Origin: Guillardia theta CCMP2712
Taxonomy: Eukaryota; Cryptophyceae; Pyrenomonadales; Geminigeraceae
NCBI RefSeq assembly: GCF_000315625.1
Contig: NW_005434504.1
Location: 36,617-100,616 of the forward strand
Direction of reading: 5' to 3'
DNA: 64,000 bases
A program made the position numbers and the translations under genes. Within the stretch, counting starts at the first letter, position 1. Each line of letters opens with the position of its first letter. The notes beneath the pieces were generated by a model. The model made no database searches, had not been told where the DNA came from, and was given only the letters and a program-made list of their open reading frames with translations. This document shows, piece by piece, positions 45,115 through 55,434 of this stretch.

Positions 45115-46350
45115 ATGGCAAGGCTGATGTCCTTGCGAGAGCATATCATCGTGTCTTCGCACAGGTGTACCGATTGCGGCATGTCAGCTAGTGGTACTCC
45201 AACGAGGGTTGAAGTGCGAGATGCCATCAAGGAGGAGATGAAGGTAATGGAGGAGAAGATGGATGTAAAGATGAAGGTAATCGAGGAGAAGATGGATGAG
45301 AAGATGAAGGTAATCGAGGAGAAGATGAAAGAACTGGACCACAAGTTTGACGATTTCAAAACTGTGATCAGGGACGAACTGCGAACGAATTTAGGTTTTG
45401 TTGCTGGATGGAGGAGGGATGTACCAGGTCCCAGTGGAGGGCAGGTTACATCTGGAAGCATGGACTTCACAGATGCTTTCCGCATCGTCATGCAACAGGT
45501 TGCCAATATAGGACAACAGGTGCAGCAGATGGGCAATATAGGGGAGCAGGTGCAGGCCGCCGTGGGTGAAGCTATGCGACAGATGGTACTGGATGGAGCA
45601 GGCCATGTTATGATGGCACATGGGGTGAGCAACGTGATGGCAGATGCTGACTCGAATGGAAGATTGAATGAGAGTGAATCGGAGGAAGGTGCAGAAGTGA
45701 GCAGGGAGGGGACACCGGAGAGGAATGCGGTGCTGGTTTCATCACCAGGACTGGGGGATGATGGCAACGGTGAGATACAAGTTGGAGGGGATGACTTCGA
45801 ATGGGAAGGATGGGGGCCTGGCAGACACATGGTCCCGTTGGCTTGGCGATTTCCTTTGAGGTGCAGAGTTCGAAATATGTTCATGTGGTGGAATTTGGGG
45901 CAAGATGTCATCGTGGAAGGACAAGTGAGGAGGATTCGGCCCTTAAAGCACCTCAGTCAGGTTCCTTTCTCCGCAGACGTGAAGGATGAGAACACGAGGA
46001 AGAATGTGTACAAAGCATATCTTGTGATGACCATGGTGGAAAATATATGCCGAGAGCAAGGAGTACTGCAAGGAAATGAGGGGATTATGCCTCACAACTT
46101 CTGTCAGTGTTACAGAACAGGTTTCCGTACGCTAGTGGAAAGGGCGTACGGAGATGATGCATGGACGGCGATGGCACAGAGAAAGAGGTACTCGCAATAC
46201 TCATACATCACATACTACAAGCACTTGGTGGAATATCGCCAGCAGGTTCGTATTGAGATGTCACTGGCAGTTGAAGACCATCAGGTAGAGGCGAATAGAA
46301 ATAGTGAGAGTGGACAAAGGACGTATGCAGACATTCTCCAGAGCACGTAG
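45115..46350 (+). CDS. coiled-coil protein of unknown function, 411 aa
   Basis: Starts 15 nt after the satellite. N-terminal CTDCGMSASG, then three near-identical coiled-coil repeats (KMKVIEEKMDE, residues ~42-72). A Gln/Met-rich helical part and an acidic stretch follow. The conserved-looking C-terminal domain (~245-385) is rich in Trp, Tyr and Arg (RVRNMFMWWNLGQDVIV). It could be a transposon accessory or DNA-binding protein; no family recognised. Codon use differs from the GC-rich virus-like genes. Confidence 0.55.
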   Translation: MARLMSLREHIIVSSHRCTDCGMSASGTPTRVEVRDAIKEEMKVMEEKMDVKMKVIEEKMDEKMKVIEEKMKELDHKFDDFKTVIRDELRTNLGFVAGWRRDVPGPSGGQVTSGSMDFTDAFRIVMQQVANIGQQVQQMGNIGEQVQAAVGEAMRQMVLDGAGHVMMAHGVSNVMADADSNGRLNESESEEGAEVSREGTPERNAVLVSSPGLGDDGNGEIQVGGDDFEWEGWGPGRHMVPLAWRFPLRCRVRNMFMWWNLGQDVIVEGQVRRIRPLKHLSQVPFSADVKDENTRKNVYKAYLVMTMVENICREQGVLQGNEGIMPHNFCQCYRTGFRTLVERAYGDDAWTAMAQRKRYSQYSYITYYKHLVEYRQQVRIEMSLAVEDHQVEANRNSESGQRTYADILQST

Positions 46351-47871
46351 TGTAGAGAATTTACAGTTCGTTCCTGAATGAAATCATTGTTGAGTTGATA
46401 CATCTGTGTTAAGCCCTCATGTGGAAATGGAATGTTGGAAAGAATGAGTCTCGCTACGATGCCAAAGCGATGGTAGGTTGTGATGATATACTCAAGGGTA
46501 CTTTTTGGGATGATGATGACAATGAGAGCAACAGACAATGCAGTTGATCAGGTATCATACTGCACTGCAAATCAAGGGGATGGTGGATAATGTGACAGGG
46601 AAGGGATGCCGGAGTATGCTTTGTTGGAGTTGAGGTTGTGAGATGCCGTGGTATCAGCTGCCATCTGGCATGTTGGTGATGGATGGTGATGGATGGTGAT
46701 GGAGGAGACATTCGCATGAATCACTGTCTTGATGACAAGCTAAACATGATCTGTGGAGTGCATATTGTCATGTACGGCATTATGGATTTTCATGCACTGA
46801 TGCCAAGCTGGATTCAGGGTCAGTTATGTTCCAAAAGGAACGTTGCGTGTCAACCATATTCCACAGTAATGCATATCGTCAGGTGTTACAGGTTCATGAT
46901 CATGGGGGCGAATGAGGGGTGACATGGAGTTTGAAGCTCAGGGGTTTATCATGATTGGAGAGATGTTACTTCTTTGGCATTGACCACATCTAGATGCTGC
47001 ATATTGATGAGTGATGACAACGTTCCCACCACCATCAGTGAATTGTCTGCACACTGGAGTGCAAGGCTGTGACGGTTCAGTGCAAGTCCGAGACGGGACA
47101 GTCAAACCATGAGCAAAGCCAGCATGTGCGACTTGAGCACTATCGGACTTCAAAGGCAAGTCAACCTTGAATTTGAGCTGTCGTCTTGATACTTGGAGGG
47201 AAGATCGGGAGCCTGGATTCAGGGGTCATGTGATGGGTGAGGAGGTGTTCCGACGCCCACAAGTACCTGACCAAGGCGAATGCGCAACCGCAACGATCCG
47301 CCATGAAAACAACGCCGAAATGGCTAAGTGTGAAAGACCTGGTACAAATTTGTACCAGGCATGTGTACCATGATTGTCGTGGAACTTGAGTGAAATCTCT
47401 GGATATCCGGTACAGTCCTTTTGTACCAGTAAATACGTCCTACAACAGTAATAAAATGCGCCTCTTTTTTTTTCGTGAAGTATAACCCTTTTTAAGTTAG
47501 CGCCCTTATGAGCTCAATGCTTTTATTTCTGCGCGTTTATGTCGAATTCCCCCTTGATTTATACGTTCAAATTTAAGGCCACCAAATATATAACCGTTGT
47601 CTATAACATTTTTCAAAATAAATCAATAAATGTTTTTTTTTGGGTTTTTCCTCGCGCCCTAGCGCCCAACATTTTTGGGTTTTTCCTCGCACCCTAGCGC
47701 CCAACCTCCTACCCATAAAATGAAGGAGAAAATATTTACTCAACTCTTACCTCCCTGCAGGACAAAACTTTATGCTCATGTCCTGCTTCTGTCAGACACT
47801 TGTTTATTTCCTCCTTGAGGAATCACATGGATCAGCATTACCTTTGAGTGTGCTTCTGCGGCCAGTGAGAA
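46351..47871. other. noncoding, with short repeats
   Basis: No convincing gene. It contains GGATGGTGAT repeats at ~46677-46700, a perfect 22-bp palindrome CCTGGTACAAATTTGTACCAGG's worth of sequence at 47338-47359, and two direct copies of a ~35-bp TTTTTGGGTTTTTCCTCGC unit at ~47636-47705 preceded by AT-rich sequence. Confidence 0.6.
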
Positions 47872-49038
47872 ATGAAATGTTTTGTATTACCTGTAAGATG
47901 CAGGCTTTGGCATCAGTTGCTGTTGTTGGGGACTCTTCTGATTCATTTGTATATATCATTCCGCACATTTTGTGCAGTGGGACATAATTTTCGGATATCA
48001 AACATGTCTTCCACGTTCGTTGTGTCGTCATCACAATTGTCAGAAAATATCTCGCACTGGCTAGAAAAGGATTTTTGGAAGCAAACACACGATTACGATT
48101 TTGCTCGCTTCCGCGATTGCAGCGGCAGAGACAGACGACCTTCGTATCCCTTCGTATCTGGTGATGGCTTCAGAGCTTTGTGTAAGCACAGGTGTGAATG
48201 TAATGGCTGCAATTTTCAACCTTCTGATGTGCTTCATGGGGATTGTATATATATCTCTACGACGAATGAGCGAATCGAGACTACAACTCAGTATCTCATG
48301 GATTTTGCAAGGATTGCAATTCACATCTCTCATCCTTTTTCAGTTATTACACACAATGGTGATCTTAGTACTCCTGACGGAGATGAATGGCACGTTGGGG
48401 AGTCCCCAATTTACAGACATAACTGTGGGCATCTATTGAAACTTCCTTTGATGTTTCGTTGGTTCGCTTCCAATTGCAATACACAGAGCAAGACGTACTC
48501 CAACAAAGTTGTTTGTATCCCTATTGGCATAGAAAACAGGTACAACAGTGTTGGAAAATCTCCAGAAGCTTACTTTCGCCTCATGAAAGAAAATTACCAT
48601 ATCAAACCTGCTAAAACACTTCTGGTCGCCTTCAAAGAATCCCCTGTCAAACCATTTCGCTCCCAGGCTTTGAAGGAGTTAAATGCTCCATGGATCACAA
48701 AGGGGCAATACTCTCGCAATGAATGGCTGAGACAGGTGTCGAATCACAAATGGATTGTTTGTCCGATAGGTCATGGTCTTGATACTCATCGAACATGGGA
48801 GGTGTTGCTGATGAGGAGATACCCTGTCGTGTTGTCGTGCAATTTGGATAGCGTTTTTCACGGACTGCCGGTTCTAATTGTGCAGTCGTGGCATGACATC
48901 AATCAAACATATCTGGACGAAATGTACTCACATTATCAACAGAAGCAATTCAATATGGAGAAACTTTTTCATAATTTCTGGGAACGAATGATTTCTTCTA
49001 CTGTAGAGATGAATGATACTACGAGGATGAGTAAATGA
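47872..49038 (+). CDS. exostosin-like glycosyltransferase, 388 aa
   Basis: N-terminal signal anchor (LWHQLLLLGTLLIHLYIS, residues ~11-30) fits a Golgi type II protein. The C-terminal third carries CPIGHGLDTHRTWEVLLMRR and VLSCNLDSVFHGLPVLIV. These match the S-P-x-GxGxDxHRxWE and DxLYEGLPVLIVxxW pattern of exostosin/GT47-type and related proteins. Donor and acceptor are unknown. Intronless; probably a host gene. It lies near two further glycan-related genes. Confidence 0.75.
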   Translation: MKCFVLPVRCRLWHQLLLLGTLLIHLYISFRTFCAVGHNFRISNMSSTFVVSSSQLSENISHWLEKDFWKQTHDYDFARFRDCSGRDRRPSYPFVSGDGFRALCKHRCECNGCNFQPSDVLHGDCIYISTTNERIETTTQYLMDFARIAIHISHPFSVITHNGDLSTPDGDEWHVGESPIYRHNCGHLLKLPLMFRWFASNCNTQSKTYSNKVVCIPIGIENRYNSVGKSPEAYFRLMKENYHIKPAKTLLVAFKESPVKPFRSQALKELNAPWITKGQYSRNEWLRQVSNHKWIVCPIGHGLDTHRTWEVLLMRRYPVVLSCNLDSVFHGLPVLIVQSWHDINQTYLDEMYSHYQQKQFNMEKLFHNFWERMISSTVEMNDTTRMSK

Positions 49039-49197
49039 TATACAGAGAAGAGCGAGGGCACATAATGTAGATTGTTTCCACATCCGGTTTCATCCAGGAT
49101 GTGTAGGATGTTCGATCAGGACCTCATGCTGCAGCATTCCTCAGCAGACAACTCTCTACAAGTGAAGTAATTAACAAGTTTTACTTGAACTTAAAGA

Positions 49198-49943
49198 GTG
49201 TTGGCGGAGATTAGGGCTTTGATGTCTTCCCACAACTCTCCGTCGAGTTCCTCATCGGGGATGTTTAGGACGTCGGAGTTCTGGTGCGATTGGCGTAGGC
49301 GGGATCTTATATGCTTCGAGCCTTTGCAAAAATACCTGGATTTTGGAAGGGATCATGTCGATTGCATTGCGAAAATTGCTTTCTTCCACTTCTCGTCGAT
49401 CTATCCCATGCTCAGGCTTGCCAACTGACGCGCCGTGCATGTTTGCTGTACTTTCTCGCAGTTGCCTTCGCCTCCTCCTCTCACCATGGGCTCGTTCTTG
49501 TTTTACTTCCTGTGGCACACTGTATGGTATTCGGGTTTTTGTTGTCTTTGTATCCTCTTTCTTTCTTCGCGCTGTATGCGCTCATTTTCCTGACGTTGGA
49601 TGGTTCGCGCTTCTGATTGCCACCTGCGCTCACGCCTTGATGGTGCTTCCGGGGCCGATGGTTCTGGTGCTGCATAGTGGTGCGTTCCGTTTTCTTCCAT
49701 CTCTCGAATGCGATGATACCGTGTCCATGCTAAATAATGGAGCTTATACCGTATGTCATCGTTTGCATGCTGGATAAAGCGGTGCAATGATGGGATTGGA
49801 ATTATGGAGACGTTGTCAGGGATGTATTGCTTGACGTCGTCCCAGATTTCACCATCTAGTGCTTTATTGTTGTCGTTGATCGTGGTTGGGTCATTCTGGA
49901 AACAATGATTGTCGTTAGGAGTAACTGCGAACCGGTGGGACAT
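49198..49943 (-). pseudogene. relic of the duplicated-domain virus-like gene (cf. 30972-31862)
   Basis: From 49943, NNKALDGEIWDDVKQYIPDN and flanks match module 1 of the 296-aa protein. Near 49200-49283, another frame reads NSDVLNIPDEELDGELWEDI, matching DPDVL/NPEVL...LWEDV of the modules. Between them the frame is broken and the linker is Arg/Gln/Glu-rich. Order and strand relative to the relic at 50017-50503 match the intact pair at 29221-31862, inverted. Confidence 0.75.
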
Positions 49944-50016
49944 ACGGTAAGTTATTCGACTGGAGGGCAGTGAGCTCGTTTTATATCGTCAATGCTTTGT
50001 TGTATAAACCGTGTTT

Positions 50017-50503
50017 TTACCCTCCTCCCCAGAGCTTCTGATAGGATAGGACATTTTTCTGGAACATCTCGGTCACAACCAGCGTGATTATGAGGGTGAG
50101 GACGAGGAAGTTGATGACGAACTGCTTCATGGCCGTGACGGTGTGCATGTACAAGCCCACACGGTCGTTGATGATGTCCGGTAGCATGTAGATGGCGAAT
50201 AGCGCGAAGATGAAGTAGCCAGTTGTATGAGAGGATGTAGCTGTACGGTGTGATGCTCTCCGATGGTACGGCCGTGAACACAAGTGCAACCAGGATGAAG
50301 ATCTGTGCGTAGCTGATGATATCCTTGTAGCCCTGGTAGTACTCGTACACGCTGCTCGTCTCGAGCTTGAGGTCGTCAGAGAGGCGGAGGGAGCGGGTCC
50401 AATAGAACGTCATCCAGTCGCCCGAGGTGCTGATCACCGTGTAGAACATGACAAGCGTAAAGTCCGATATGGGAGTTTTAATGCTCGTACCATTTGGCAT
50501 CAT
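50017..50503 (-). pseudogene. relic of the 546-aa membrane gene (cf. 29221-30861)
   Basis: About 150 codons match the C-terminal quarter, from FYTVISTSGDWMTFYWTRSL to VTEMFQKNVLSYQ. Near 50219 the frame shifts, apparently by loss of two bases after SYILSYNW; the second half continues in the frame ending at 50017. The N-terminal three quarters are absent. About two thirds of residues are identical to the intact gene, so it derives from a related element, not a recent copy. Confidence 0.85.
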
Positions 50504-51384
50504 CCAGTACTACAGCTGGAGTGGGTCTGAGTATTGGAACCCTGAAAGTTTTATGGGATATTCAAAATGTCACATGTACCGAGTGTAGTAGTGGATCAAC
50601 ATTACAGACTACTTCAATGTTTGTGTAATACTCTCAGTCGTGTTATCTCACATATGTGAATTACTCCCGGAGTGCCAATTTTTAGTAAAACAAATCTATC
50701 TACTGTCAGTGTGGAGTTGTGCACTTAAAATTGTAAGTTATAGTTATTGATTGAGAATTGATCACATACGCAATTCTCCAACTTCCGATAACGGACCGCA
50801 CTAAAGGCTAGACTTAGCTTTCATCGTCAACGAAGTCAGGCAATGGGGATTATCTACGAAAAGAATCGAGTGGATCATTTCTTCCCCTTCAAGTTCAAGT
50901 CGACTTCGTTGGCTCCGTCCGATCGGCGGGATGATGACGGTGCTGAACAGCCATTTCCCCTGCTACACACCGTGCAGTAGTAGTCTTACGGGCAGGAGAG
51001 CCCGGAAGACTATTGCTCGAAGTTGCTCATCGGGTTTTGGGGGGGGAAGCTCCCGGGATGTTAGGCCGGCGGTACCGAGCCCGTATTTATCAATATCAAG
51101 ACAGGAGCTGTTGGTCGCATCGAAGGTTAAGCCGGGCTCGTACTCGCAGTGGTAGGTTCCAACCAGGTCGATTCAGACGGAGTTTTCGAAGCAAGGGTCT
51201 CCCGCGCATGCCAGAGGCAGAGGCCGGTGTCGGGGCCTTCGCCGTAGACTTCAATGCAGCTGCACCCAATATTTCCAACCGTATCATCAGACTGTCAATC
51301 CGTTCGATGACGCTAATGTTTCAGCTTAGCAGTGCGTTTGCTTTTCACAACGGTCTGTTACATATTAACTGGTATTTGCATCCT
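50504..51384. other. noncoding gap
   Basis: No gene recognised. AT-rich to about 50760, then more balanced, with a G-run near 51040. No further relic of the virus-like genes found by eye. Confidence 0.5.
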
Positions 51385-54222
51385 TCAGCTATGACCCATT
51401 CGTGAGTTTATACTTCGGTTTACAACACGACAAGCGACAGAATCTCCCGAAAGAACCTTGTTCATGATAGCCAAATCAATTAATTTTGACACTTTTCTAA
51501 AGTGCAATGAAAATTTGGATGGTAACAAAGGTGAAATTGGCGGCAACGTTTCAATCAAACGTTGAATTCGTGTTGAACTTTGTCTTTTAACTCCGTCAAA
51601 ATGTAGTCCTTTCTCCTTGTGATTCACTACTAGGACCTCTTTGGATTGGAAACGAACATACAGAAACATTAAGTTGTGAATAACCATAAACTTTGTTAAC
51701 CATACACTCCAAACTTGCGATTGATTTCTCAGCCACCACAGATTGGATATCAATGATGGTATACATGGTGTGTCATGTTGTGCCATACCGCTGGAAGTAT
51801 TCAGTTTAACGAGTAAAGTCCAATTCTGAAATGCCTTCCACACGTGTGGAAAGACTACTGTACCCCATGTGCACGGCAACTGATATAGGTAAAATGTGCT
51901 CATGTTTGGAAGGAAATCGGATGGCTTTCTCGATCCAAACCGCATTCCCTGCGTTTCTCCGACGATTGCATGTTGATCTTGTAGACCGAATCCTGCGATA
52001 TTCTGTTGTGCAATCAAAGGCCCAAAACGATCAAGTGTGATCAGGATGAAACGGAACCATTGGGAACTCAATTCCAAGTCATCCTCCAAAAAAATTCCAA
52101 TCTTAGATGATGAAACATTCCATGAGAAAATCCATTGTTGAAGAAGTCCCATGTGCATCGGTGCAATGTGGACATGAACATGTGGAAACCAAGATGCGAA
52201 ACCCTGAGAGATCCGACATACTTCCTTCCAAAGAGATGTCTCCTGTCCAATCGGGCGATCGATGTGAATTCTAATCTGTACCCACCACCCCTCAAAATCT
52301 GTTTTTGACAAAGATGCAAGGAGGCGCTTCAAAGAAAGAGGCCGGTCCATAGCTAGAATGTTGACAACAAATCCTTGAAATTTCAATCGTGTTGAACGTG
52401 GTAGCCCTGCACTTTTGGGTGAGTTCAAGTCACAATTTAGAACATGTTGATGCGTCCGAACATTGAACCACAGATTTTTCCGTTTCAACCTCTCAATTTT
52501 ACTTTCGACACCCACAAGCCAATTGTTATGAATCACGATTGGAATGTCACCATACTTTATTGGAATATTTTCCTCGAAGTACGCCTTTCCATCCGGAAAC
52601 CAATACTTGGTTAGAAGATTAACAGAAAAGTTGTTATTTGTTGTAAGTAAAATTTGTGAATATTTGTTAATACATTCTTGTTCTGTATACAAACTTGCCT
52701 GATATGATTTATTCAAGGATTGCAGGTGTCGGATCTTTTTCATGTTCTCTTTTTGGCAATGAAGAACAAGCGTCCAAAATTGAACTCCAGTTTTGTCGCC
52801 TTTGATTGCAACCAGTCCTCCAGAAATCTGAGAATTCTTGTGCTCTTGACCTTGCAGAGTAGCATTCAAGCTCAAGTACGGAAATGGATTTTGAACCCAA
52901 AAGGTATCGACGTCTGCTGTCATCACGTTGAAGCCATACTTCAAAAGATGTAAAATAGTCCTTGTTCTGGACGTCATCACAACTTGAAATTCTGGTGAAC
53001 CATACAAGGCACTCTGCACTTGATTCAAGGAAGGTGGAAATGTTGTTTGTTTCAATTCCACCAGCCTCGCATGGCTTAGAACATCTTGTGGAAGAAAGAC
53101 GTAGTTTTCAAGACTGAGTCGTTGCGCGTTGCAAATCCATTGGAGAACATAATCAAAATAGCCAGAACTTGCAGTGATCAAGGCAAGCCAACCCACTTGG
53201 AAAGACTTCCTGGCCAGAGTTAACTCAAGTTGTTGCTTTGTATTTGTGGAAAATGAGAGAAAGCCATGGTAATTGTGTATAGTCATGTCAGAATTTGTCA
53301 CTGTACCTAACTTAAACAAATTACCAATATCATTATGAACAAGTTGTTCATTGTGGAATGCACCTCGCCGCAAACGATGGGGAATCATGTTCTGCTGCGA
53401 TTGAATGTGCATCACGTTTCCTAGCAAGGAAATGTCCACCACAGTGAGGTTTGAGTGCATTAGCGCTTGAAAAAGGAACCAATTATCCCAACGGTATACA
53501 CCAACGATGAACGGAAGAAACTTTTGAACCATCCAAGGGTGAACGGCATGTGAAAGGACAAACAAGTCAATTCCATCAGGTGGGTGCATCAGCCCCGTCA
53601 TGTTGGAGAGGCGATCGATGAATCGAAAATGAGATTCACCACAGAAATCAAGAGGAATGTCCGAGAAATCTGTTCGTCTGCTGACAAGAAAACTTGAATG
53701 AAATTGAAATAGAGAAGCTGTAATGCTCGTCTTCAAATGTGGCATAAGCCACAAATCTCCATTAATGTAGCAAATATGTTTGCCTTTGGCAATACTGCTC
53801 ACATGCTTCCACACAATGTCTAATCGCGGACGATCCTGAATCATAAAACTGTTTATTGCAGAGCATTTTACTCGCGTCATCGATGGAATCCGCTGTTTGT
53901 AAACGCGACAGGTGTCATCTGAATCAGTCCAAATCCACAAAAAATCTTTGTAAAATGTCTCGATCCAATTGTCTATCAATAAACGTTTCAAACAAAGATC
54001 CTCAGGGTTTGCGCTCAACCCTTTCCAAATCGAAAATACAACAAGTGAATAATTCCGCACCTCGAGAGAGGGTACATGACGCAAAGTGGCAGGTATTGCT
54101 CGAAATCGAAATGAAAGATACCAAAAGGACAAGGTCGTCATACAATGGATAATTGTGAGACTACACCATAATCTACGACATCTATCCTGATTTGGGACCT
54201 TCCGATCAACAGCGCGACCCAT
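51385..54222 (-). CDS. three-domain glycosyltransferase, 945 aa
   Basis: N-terminal signal anchor near residues 20-40. Domain 1 (~70-330) is GT-like (GKHICYINGDLWLM, GVYRWDNWFLFQAL). Domain 2 (~345-640) carries YGFNVMTADVDTFWVQNPFP, the D-x-D of GT77/nucleotide-diphospho-sugar transferases. Domain 3 (~655-900) carries GIFLEDDLELSSQWF, an EDD motif of GT-A (GT2-like) enzymes. One uninterrupted frame. Presumably Golgi-located and building a complex glycan; substrates unknown. A host gene by composition. Confidence 0.75.
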   Translation of the reverse strand: MGRAVDRKVPNQDRCRRLWCSLTIIHCMTTLSFWYLSFRFRAIPATLRHVPSLEVRNYSLVVFSIWKGLSANPEDLCLKRLLIDNWIETFYKDFLWIWTDSDDTCRVYKQRIPSMTRVKCSAINSFMIQDRPRLDIVWKHVSSIAKGKHICYINGDLWLMPHLKTSITASLFQFHSSFLVSRRTDFSDIPLDFCGESHFRFIDRLSNMTGLMHPPDGIDLFVLSHAVHPWMVQKFLPFIVGVYRWDNWFLFQALMHSNLTVVDISLLGNVMHIQSQQNMIPHRLRRGAFHNEQLVHNDIGNLFKLGTVTNSDMTIHNYHGFLSFSTNTKQQLELTLARKSFQVGWLALITASSGYFDYVLQWICNAQRLSLENYVFLPQDVLSHARLVELKQTTFPPSLNQVQSALYGSPEFQVVMTSRTRTILHLLKYGFNVMTADVDTFWVQNPFPYLSLNATLQGQEHKNSQISGGLVAIKGDKTGVQFWTLVLHCQKENMKKIRHLQSLNKSYQASLYTEQECINKYSQILLTTNNNFSVNLLTKYWFPDGKAYFEENIPIKYGDIPIVIHNNWLVGVESKIERLKRKNLWFNVRTHQHVLNCDLNSPKSAGLPRSTRLKFQGFVVNILAMDRPLSLKRLLASLSKTDFEGWWVQIRIHIDRPIGQETSLWKEVCRISQGFASWFPHVHVHIAPMHMGLLQQWIFSWNVSSSKIGIFLEDDLELSSQWFRFILITLDRFGPLIAQQNIAGFGLQDQHAIVGETQGMRFGSRKPSDFLPNMSTFYLYQLPCTWGTVVFPHVWKAFQNWTLLVKLNTSSGMAQHDTPCIPSLISNLWWLRNQSQVWSVWLTKFMVIHNLMFLYVRFQSKEVLVVNHKEKGLHFDGVKRQSSTRIQRLIETLPPISPLLPSKFSLHFRKVSKLIDLAIMNKVLSGDSVACRVVNRSINSRMGHS

Positions 54223-55434
54223 TGCACGGGATTATGTAAGGAGCTGCTGAGGCATTATTATTTAGGGGGCTTATGGGCTTTAGCCCTGATTTATCTATAG
54301 GAGGAAGCTCCTGGAACCGAGGTATATCTTAAGTTTTTGAGTAAAGATTTACTTAATTCCTTACTTCAAAAACTTCAAAACATTTCCAAGTGTGGCGCAA
54401 TGGCGGCGTTATGGACGCTTTGTATCGGTTTCTGCTAGCCGAGATATGCCCGATCAAGTCCCCGGAGAGCCATGGGCGATCAGCGGGTGAAGCGGGACTT
54501 TGCGGCGTAGCAGAGACCCAACGAGGACAAGATTGCAGCGCCTATCGCCTGCAATACACGCGCGGGGCCCGCAGCTTTCGATTGAGCCTAAGATCACCTC
54601 CATCCGACCAGTATTAGCCGAGTTCGCGCCGCCGCCCTAGGAGTCGGCGGGGAAGCGTGAAGATAATAGCAAATGATGTTTATTCCTGGACGCTGCGGGT
54701 AAGAGGTGCAGAACAGCGCGGGCGCACAGGGTTTCCGCCTTTGGTTAGTTTGATATAACACATGTGGATCTCAATCTGGAATTAATGAGCTATTTTGCAA
54801 TTGCAAGTATTTTGAACTTCGTTTTGATCGTTGGATCTCAATTCCATCCATCGTACGATTGTAATTCGTTTCCCAGCCCCTAGTGGCCTACCTCTCTAGC
54901 TGCCTGTGCGACCCGGGCTACCCGGACTAGTAAACCACCGCTGCCAAAATCTGCAGCATCTGCCCGGCGGGGGGCTCCCAAACGGAAGCATATCATCGAT
55001 GACTTCATCAAGGTACATGGATATACAGACAAACCAATCCGTATCCACTGGCATGGGTCGTATCCGGAGGATGTCTATAAACGCCTTAGGTCTTGAACAT
55101 GACGAATTTTCGTCGGTCCCCAACGCTGGTCAGTGCAGTCGTACGTCTCACACAGGACAACTCGGACCTGGGGACTTCGACCCATGCTCAAATTCCGGAA
55201 TAGTTGCTCCAACGTCGTCCATTGCGACGTTTAGCGGCGTACAGGGACTCGAGCAGATGGGAGGCAAATCAGTCACCATCAACCGATGGAGCAACTATTC
55301 CGGAATTTAGGTTGTATTTGAAAATTTCATTTTCATTTCGGTTATCACTGAACAAGTTACAGTCTTGAAAACCTTTTGTACAGCAACCTGAAAGTCAGCA
55401 AGGGAATACCTCCATCTTGGTTGATGTTGAGAAT
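54223..55434. other. noncoding gap
   Basis: No gene recognised. It contains a GC-rich stretch at ~54380-54650 and the perfect 21-bp inverted repeat at 55191-55307. The short frames there lack protein-like character. Confidence 0.5.
55191..55307. repeat. perfect 21-bp inverted repeat
   Basis: Arms 55191-55211 and 55287-55307 (AATTCCGGAATAGTTGCTCC plus one base) are exact reverse complements around a 75-bp loop. Confidence 0.85.

Noticed and set aside
54380-54660. Possible structural RNA gene in the GC-rich stretch
   Set aside because: No tRNA, 5S or snRNA hallmark found by eye; left as unassigned.
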